Below the pieces are notes generated by a model. It ran no database searches and had not been told where the DNA came from. It saw only the letters and a list, made by a program, of their open reading frames with translations. 64,000 nucleotides of DNA, taken from contig NC_087062.1 of NCBI RefSeq assembly GCF_963678635.1, forward strand, positions 1,736,001-1,800,000, in the 5' to 3' direction. Of the stretch, positions 36,301 through 45,300 are shown piece by piece (the first letter of the stretch is position 1; each line of letters opens with the position of its first letter). This stretch comes from Symsagittifera roscoffensis (taxonomy: Eukaryota; Xenacoelomorpha; Acoela; Convolutidae). A program made the translations under genes and the position numbers.

Positions 36301-39300
36301 TTGGGTTATTAGATAAGGGAGGGGTACGGTATTATGGTGATATTTATTTTAGTTGTCAAGTTGGAGTGGTTTGCTTATTTTTGACCTGGAGGTCGTAAAG
36401 TTATAGTTATAGATGTGCCTGGAGTTCTATATGATTCGTCTAATTGGTCTTAGTTTGAGTTAGAGAAAGTGACGGATTGGATGAATCCTATTGGTCTATT
36501 TTGAACTAGAATTATTGCTTACTTGTCAGCATGTTATTTTGAAAAATGTAAATGAAAAATGTTTCGAAGGTTTCAAGATTGTGAAGTATAATGTTTAAAA
36601 TTACTTTTGAAATTCCACTTTCTTTAAAATCTTAGATTGGGGGATGAATATTTTATAGTTTTTACGTGGTTGATTTCGGAGTCTTGTTGTTTTTCTATTT
36701 TCTGATTTGTCGATTTGTTCTTGGGGTATTATTTGTTCGGTCATTTTTCTATTTTTTCTTTGTTTTGGGGATTCTTTATGGTTTTGTGTATTGTTTTTGG
36801 TGGCGATTGGTTTTGTGTTTTGATTTTCGGTGGGGTTATCATTTTGTTCTGTGTTATTCAGATGTGGTTCATTTTGAATGATTTTTAATCCTGTGAAAGA
36901 ATATAATTGAGTTAATTCGCGGAGTGCGTATTCTTTTGGGTAATAAGGTAATAGGTTGTTTCGATGTTGAACGATTTCTTTTTTGTTTGAGTCGGTAATT
37001 TTATATGTGACATCAGTGGGTTTTGCAATTATTTGGTATGGTCCTTTTCGAAGGGGTTGTAATTTTTTAGAAATTCCTTTTTGAGTATTAAAATTAGGTA
37101 TTAAAACAAATGTTCCAATTTTTAATTCGGAGGCTGGTGTAAAACGTGAATTGATTTGTTCATTAATGTTTTGTCTTTGTAATAACTTTTTTGTTATTTT
37201 TTGATAAATTTCATTGTGTTTTTTATCTCTATTTAGAATCCATTCGGTGTGTGTACCGGAGGCTAGTTTAAGAATTTGTGGGTGATGAAAATGATCTTCA
37301 TCGTGTGTATGTAAAGGTAGGTTATAACAAATTGAGTCTTTATTTGGTTGACAATAACCTTGTGCGTTTTTATGAGAATTTGCTGTAAACATTATTGGTT
37401 TGCGTGGCTTTTGGTTAAAAACCATTTCGTATGGTGACATTCCTAAAGTTGTCGTAATTTGTGAATTATATGCTAAGGGAAATAATTTTACATCTGCTGA
37501 CCATTCGGTATATTTTGTATCATTTCCGTTGATGATACATCTAAGATATTCTTGTAATGAACGGTTCATACCTTCGACTAAGCCGTTTGTCCAAGGTGCA
37601 TGAGATGTACGTGGTTTGTGTTTAATGTTATATAAATGACATAGTGTGATAATTTCATTATTTATGAATTCTGTACCGTTGTCTGTAACTAAAATTTCTG
37701 GTAGTCCGAATTTTGCTATCCAGTGTTCATAGAGTGTTGTGTAAGCGTAATAAGCGTTACAATGTGGTACTGGGTTAAGTGCTACATAATGTGTAAATGC
37801 GTCAACAATTACCATAATGTAGGAGTTTCCTTCGGACGAGGGTGAAATTGGTCCTTTGGTATCAAATGAGATACGATGGTTAAAGTACAAACTTTGTCCT
37901 TTAAAATCTTGTTTTTGTGCTATTTGTTTTTGATTTGGGTAAGGTTTATTTAGTTGACATACTATACAATCATTGCATAGTACTTTTATCCAAATTGGTG
38001 CATTTGGGAAGTAAAAATTTTGTATAAAATTTGAATATGTTTTTTCTGATCCAGAGTGTCCTTTAATATTTTGTGTATGTGAAATATTAAAAGCTATAAG
38101 AATCATACTTAAAGGGAGACAGGGAACTGTAGATTCATTTAATTTGTATTCTAGAAGGTCTGTGTTTTCGTTAATTGTTGTATTATTGAATTTTCGAAAA
38201 TATCGGAGGAGTGTTTTATTTCCTAAAATGGTTGAATCTGCTTTGATAGGTTTAGTTTTATATTTGTGCCATGATTTCAGTTGTCGAATTACTGGGTCAA
38301 GGTTTTGATATTGTTTCAGTGTTGAAATTGTAATTGTTTCTGTTGGGGGGAGAAAAATGTTTTCGATTTCTAATTTAGATAAGGGTATTGTATCAAGTGG
38401 GTCATGGAGGTCAAAAACTTGATTTATTGTGTATTTTGAATCATTTGTTTGTGGTCCTGATAAATTTATTTTATCAGTTAAATCTTCTTTTTCAATTAGT
38501 GGAAAATGGTCTTTCTTAGGCAGGTGTTGTTTTGTTCGTTTTTGTTGGGTGTTATTTTTTATCCATTGAGAATATGGGATTGGTTTGAAAGTTGATGTTC
38601 CAAGTAGATCAACTTCATAATGATTATTTTGACAATCTAAATAAAGTGGGAAATGTTGTAAATTATTTATTTGTGATTGTTCAATATCAGTTTTTACTGC
38701 ATATTTGCATTCCAATCCGGGTGATGTTTCGTTTTCTGCAAGGTAGAATTTTATGTTTTTGGGTATTTCAACTGTTGTTTTTCGTGTAAGTAATTCAGGT
38801 GGTGTATTTCGACTTAAGGTGTCTGGTAATGCAAGATTTTTTCCTGCAGTCCAAACTATATGTAAGTTTGGAAATTTCATTAGAATTAGTTGAAATCTGT
38901 AAACTCGGTGGTTTGGGTTAGATTTTTGTGTAAAGAGAAAGATGATTGGTTTATGGTCTGTGAATAGAACTGTTGGATGTTTTGATCCAAGTATCAGAAA
39001 TTCATATTCTGTTAGTGTATATATTATGGCTGTACATTCTCTCATTAGAGTTGAGAGTCGTAGCTCTGCTTGAGTGAATAATCGAGAATTTGCTGATATG
39101 AGGTTCATTTTATTTGTACCATTATGTGATTGTAATAGTGCTGCACCGATGCCAAAGTTCGAAGCATCGCACATTGCATAAAATGGTTGATTTGAATCTG
39201 GAATTGTGTTTGAAATTTGTTCAGTTAAAAGTTTCTTTATTTCTTCAAATCGTGTTTGATGTTCTGTGTTCCATTCAAAATTATTTTGTTGTCTAAGGAT

Positions 39301-42300
39301 GTTATAAAATGGTCGTAGATATAATTGCATTTTATAAACATATTTACTTAAAAAGTTTAACATTCCAAGAAATTCTTGGATTTTCTTTTTATTTGTTGGT
39401 GGTTGAAGTTTTTGAATAGCGTCAATGCGTGATTTCAATGGAGTGATTGTTTTTCTTTCTATATTATGTCCTAAGAATTTAACTCTTGTCAAAAAGAAGT
39501 GTGATTTATCGGGGGCGGCCTTCAGATTTTCGTTCTGAAGTATTTGGTGATATTTTTCTAAAACATTGAACATCTCGTCTTTTGTTTGTGATTGCATAAA
39601 AACATCGTCTAAATAGGTGATTGCGTTTTTCTTGAGTATTAGTGGTCTAAAAATTTTGCTCATAAAAGCTGAAAATGCTGCTGGTCCTATGGATATTCCA
39701 TAGAATAAGCGGTTGAATTCATATTGTTGGTTTCCGATAACAAATTGTGTTAAACGTCGTGATTGTTCATCTAGTGGCATTTGATTGTATGCACTATTCA
39801 TATCGGCGGTTGTAAAGTATTTGCCGTTTATTTTTGTTAAAATAACTTGTATTGGTTCAATGGGCCAATTACATTTTGATTTATCTATAAGTGAATTGAG
39901 GTATCTAGCATCGAGAACGATTTTCAATGATTCTCCTTTAGCTAGAATGATAACAGGGTTGATAAATGTGTTGCCTTTTGGTTGTTCTTCTTTGTTTACT
40001 GGTGATATAATGTTGTATTGTTCTAAAATGTCGAGTAATCTGTTCACTTTATCATGTAAGTGAATTGGTACTTTACTTGCTCTCTGTTTTTTGAAAACTG
40101 CGTCTGGTTTTAACGGGAGATGTAGTGATGAACTGATTTTTCCAACATCGAATTTTGATGTTGCATAGACTGATGAATATTTAAATAGCTGTTTGGCTAA
40201 TTTTTCGAATTCGTCTTGTGTTATTTGTGAATGTTGGAAATTAAACATTGTTAAAAATTTTTGTTGGTCCTCTGTGTAGTTACTTATGTTGAATGTAGGT
40301 TTGAAATATGGAGTTTTTGTGAAATAATCCGTATTTCTGTTTTCGTTACTTATTATATTATTTATAGATAATTCTTCATTAAGAATTGTAGATTGGCAAA
40401 TATCTAGTAATTGGAGTATATTATTTACGCGATAGGCTTTTTCGTGTATTGGTGATATTGTAATGTTGGTTTCACAATATCCTAAAAGTCCTAAAGGTAA
40501 TGTTACTTGGTAAGGTGTGTTGTTATAGACATGTAAGGAAATGATATCGGAATTCGAATTTTTCAAATATTTTATGGATGAGATTGTGATTTTGAAAAAT
40601 TTGTGAATAGGTTTGAATTCAAATTCTGACATATAAAATTTTTGTTTGTTTTGTTCTTTATCATATTGGTGAACTTGTTTGATTGAAAAATTATAGATAT
40701 TTCCTGATAGTGGTTTTAGGTGTTTTCTTTGTTGGTTAAATATCGGGTAGAATTTTGAAAAGAATGGTGGTTGTTTATTTAATCTTTGAAAAAATGTTAA
40801 GGATGTTTCTTTTGTTTTTGTATATTTATCTTTGATTAATATTTTACTATTTAGTATGTTAATTGTTGGTATGTACTTCGAAATAAATGGTATTCCAATG
40901 ATATTATATTTAATGTCAGTGATATGGAATATTTGTTTAAATGGCTTATTTAAAATTTTGCTTTGTTCCATTGTTCTGGTGGGGAGGAGAAATAATTGGA
41001 TTTTTCCGTAGTTTATCAATGTTGATCCTTGTGCTGTTGCTAACTTACTGGAGGTTTCAAGAGGTGTTAGCTTTGGGTGTAAAGTTTTTATTTCATTCCA
41101 TGTGGGGATGTTTATTATGTTTGATTCTGCTCCTGAATCAATTAAAAAATCTATTTCAAGGTCTGGTGGTTGAAATTCTTTATTTCTTGGGCTTTCTAAG
41201 AGAAATGGTATTGTCCAAATTTTTTCTTTGGGTTGTTCTTTTTGTATATTTTGATAAATGTGGTTTGTATTCAAGCATTTTGTTTTGGTATTTTTATTGG
41301 TTTGATTTGTAGTGTTAATCTCATTTGTTTCTTGCGTCGTTGGTGTGGAATTTATGGGTGTAGTGTAATAATTTTGAAGAAATTCTGATTGATTTTCATA
41401 TATGTGTGATGAAAAGGGTTGTTCATATATGACAGATTCATAGTCATTTTCGACTTTTATCATATTGATAGAAAGAGTGTTTTCAGTATCACTTTCTGAA
41501 TCTGATGATGTACAGTTTATTTGATTGAGTTGTAACGTATCAGTTACTGTGTCATCAATACCTGGAGGGTCTGATGTTGTTTCTGGGTTAGATTGTACTT
41601 GATTGATTTGTCTTTGATGTTTAGGTGTACTACTTCTGTGGCGATTATTAGAATTATTATAGTTATTATTATTCCGGTGTGGTGATTGGGAATAATTTCT
41701 ATAACGATTATTATAACTTGAGTGTCGATTTTGTGAATTATTTCGCGATCTATTTTGATAATTGTTGTTTGGTCTGTTATAGTTCGATCTATTATATGAG
41801 TTATTCCTTGATTGATTGTTCGGGTAATTCTGGTTTCGGTTGTTTGAATAACTTCTATTTCGATTATAGGAGTAGTTTCTATTCCTATTGTATGATGAAT
41901 TTCGTGATTGGTTGTTTGGATAGTAGTTATTTCTTGATTGGGAGTTAGATCTAGAAACAAATCGTTGTGTATTTGAATTTGATCTGGAGTAGTTATTTCG
42001 ACTATTTGGTCTATTGTAGTGATTTTGTGATGAATTATTCGTGTTTCTTCGTTCTGGTGATCTTCCTCTATAACTTGAGTTATATGGTGATTGATTTCTT
42101 GTATAATTTGTATTGTTCGGGAGTGGTTTTCCTGAACTGTTGTTGCTGTAAACTGTTTTGTTCGGTAGATTTTGATCTTTTTTCATGTATTGATAGAATG
42201 ATTTATTTGGTTCTTTATATTTTTGAGGTTTATTTTGATTGTCTTGCTGTTTTTGTCTACATTCGGAAATACTATGTCCGTATCGTCGGCAATAATTACA

Positions 42301-45300
42301 CCATTTTTTGAAAGATGGTTTGCCTTTAAAGTTTGGGTTCTTTTCGTAAATATTGAGTATTTCAGTGATTTTTTCAACGAGGTCTGTCTCTGATTCCTGT
42401 ATATTATTAATATTAGTGGGAGTCGTTTCAATTTTGTTAACGTATTGTAATTTCAGATTTTCCGTTTCTTCTAGTTTCATCGTGATTTCTGCTTGTTCTA
42501 ATTTGTCTACTAGTTTTCGAAAATCTAAATCGGGTTCTCGAATTGAAGAAGGATGGGATGCTCTCTTTTTTATTGCTATTTTCCTTAATTGTGGTGTTAA
42601 GGTCATCATTAAGATTTCTGTCATCTTTGTGTTTTTATAGTCATGTGTATTTAATGAATATGCTTTTCGAACTAGTGTTTCGATTCGTACTGCTATTTGC
42701 TTGATGGTTTCGTTTGGTAATCTGCGAATTTCATTACATAAAACTCTTTGTTGTTGTTTGTTTCTTTCGGAGTCAAACATTTTTGAAAATTCCTGTGTAA
42801 ACCTTTTCCAGTTTGATTTTATTTCTAGAGGTAGTACTGAAAACCATTTTTGGGCTGCGCCATCTAAGGTTGTTTGTATTAACGCTGTACGTCGATGTAT
42901 CCAATTTTGATGTAGTGGCGTATTAATTGGTTCAGGTCCAATATTTAAAATCAGGTTTGCTGTTACTGCATTTAAATAATCTTCTACAGAGTATTCAGGG
43001 TCTGTTCCTGTGAAAACCATTAAAGGTTTGTTTGATGTTATTGATGATCCACCCATAAGGTATGGATTCATTGTCATTTGTAATGATTCTGCTGCATTTG
43101 GCATTTGAGAAAAATTTGAAAGTTGGTTTCTTGTTATTTCATGTTGTTGGAGATAATATGGGAGTGGTATTTCATTTTGCATTTGTGATGCTTGATACGA
43201 GTGTGCAGTCATTGGATTTTGTTGTTGAATTGGTTGAAAAGATTGTGTATTAATTAGATTTTGTTGTTGAATTGGTTGTTGATGTTGTGCATCTATTGGT
43301 TGTGGAGAAAAATTTCTATGATTTGTACGTGTTCTCTGTATTCCTTGTCTACGATATTCTTGAGTATTTGGTGCAAATATATCTGGTTGTAAGAAATCAT
43401 CATCTGAGGATAAATAATCCATTTGGTAAGATGTCTGTTTTTTATTTTTATTTTGTTGAAAAAATGGGTAATTTTCACTGTGATCCTGTGGAGGATTTGT
43501 TTGGAAATTTATTGAATTAGGTTGGGTCATTGGGTTATCCCAATTTCGAGATCTTGTATATTGGTTAAAATTTCTTTGTGGTTGGTTATATGTTTTTGAT
43601 GGATGTGTATAATTATAATTATGGTCTGCAAAGTTGTTTCTAGTGAATGTTTTGCGTGTTTTTGATGGTATTGTCATGGGTCTGTATGTTTGGTAATCCA
43701 TATGTGAATATTTAGGAGCAACCGAAGGTTTAACGGTTGATTGTAAGGTTACCTGTGTTTGTGAAGGATTTGTATTTCTTGGTGTTGTTAAATTTGGGCG
43801 TATTGGTGAAATACTTTGTTGTGTAGTTGTTGTGTGTACAATTTCTTCATTTATGAAGTGTGATGGTGTCTGGATATCTTGTTGAGTAAGATTCCTAGTT
43901 CCATTGAGGTTTTCATTGTGTATGACTGTAGAGTTTAAACTATTATTTTGTGTATCGGGCAAAAATGTATTATAGTTTAATGGTGTTGCATCAATGGTTA
44001 ATGGTATTACATTTACATAATCTCTTATGTAAGATATCGTACTTATTGCTTGACTTGAGATTGTTTGTGGGAAGCTTATAAATGCGGGATGAGACCATTC
44101 GGGGTCCCAAACATAATCTGATTGTTCTGTGATAGCGGTATCATCGTTCGAGTTTTGGGGTCTAAAATTTTTTCTTGCTTGTGCAATTAAATCAATATTG
44201 TGTGTGAAATAATCTATTATGAACCATGCCAAAATTTTTTGTAGATCGTGTTTTGTATGTTGTGAAACGTCGTCTTTCGTGAAATTTTCTTTAATGATGT
44301 TTAAATAACTAGAGAGTAGTGTGATTTCATGTCGTACTCTTAAATGTTTAGATGTTTCTGTCGGTGAGACATTTGTTATTGGGATTTCATTTTCTAATAT
44401 CGAAATATAACTATATATTATTGCGAAAACTTCATTGGTGAATATGGAGTTTGCTCTTTGTGAGTTATGATATTGGATGCTTTTTATATATTCTGAAAAA
44501 ACTTTTGAAAATTCTAAATCAAGATCGTCTGTTTGAATTGTATATTTTCTATTATTATGGTTTGGTGAGGTGAATTCTATGGAGTAGATTCCATACTGTT
44601 GTGTTATGTTGCATATATCTTTTAAGTAGTGGTCTATGATTTGTCTTTTGATTTTTACATCTGGGAACTCTGTTTTACATGGACTGATTCCGGGTTCAAA
44701 TAAATTTAATAGTAAATTTTTGCAAAATATATGCTGTCCTCTATCAGTGGTTGCATCTACTATAAAAGGAAAGATTTCATCATCATCTGGACTTTCTTCA
44801 CCTGGGGTGTGCGTTGAGCTCATTTTTTCGTTCGATGACTGTTAATATGTAATTATTAATGTGTCGAATTGGTTGATTCCAATTATATAAATGTACTGGT
44901 TTGTGTTTATACTGCTTTTTTATTCTTCTTTTTCCTCTTTTTGATGAATTTGAAGTTGTTTCTGAGTCAGAAAAATATAATTGATCGTGAAGTGGGCAAT
45001 TTTTATCTATTGATTCTTTTAGTTTGTAAAGTTCGTCTAAACTGTTGGTTTCTGATTCTGAAAATGCGTTTCGGTTTTTTGAAAATCTTTTTCGTGTTAT
45101 TTGTCTTTGTTTCGTTATTATTTTTCTTTTTAGTGTTTGTCGTTTTGTTCGAATGTATCCAACTGTTTGTGTATGAGGTGTGATTACAAGGTCGTATTTT
45201 TTGTTATCTATTTCACAATTGTGTAAAACGATTGTTTGTTTATTTCCTAGGTTTTTAAATGACATAAGGTTTAGGATGACGGATGCAAAAGGTTGTTAAA

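Noticed and set aside
44798..44823. -1 ribosomal frameshift at A_AAA_AAT between the pre-gag ORF and Gag-Pol
   Set aside because: Gag-Pol is in the +1, not -1, frame relative to that ORF and has its own ATG in the overlap.
36666..45183. Plus-strand ORFs opposite Gag-Pol
   Set aside because: They are antisense shadows of a 2740-codon coding frame, Phe/Leu-rich with no motifs.
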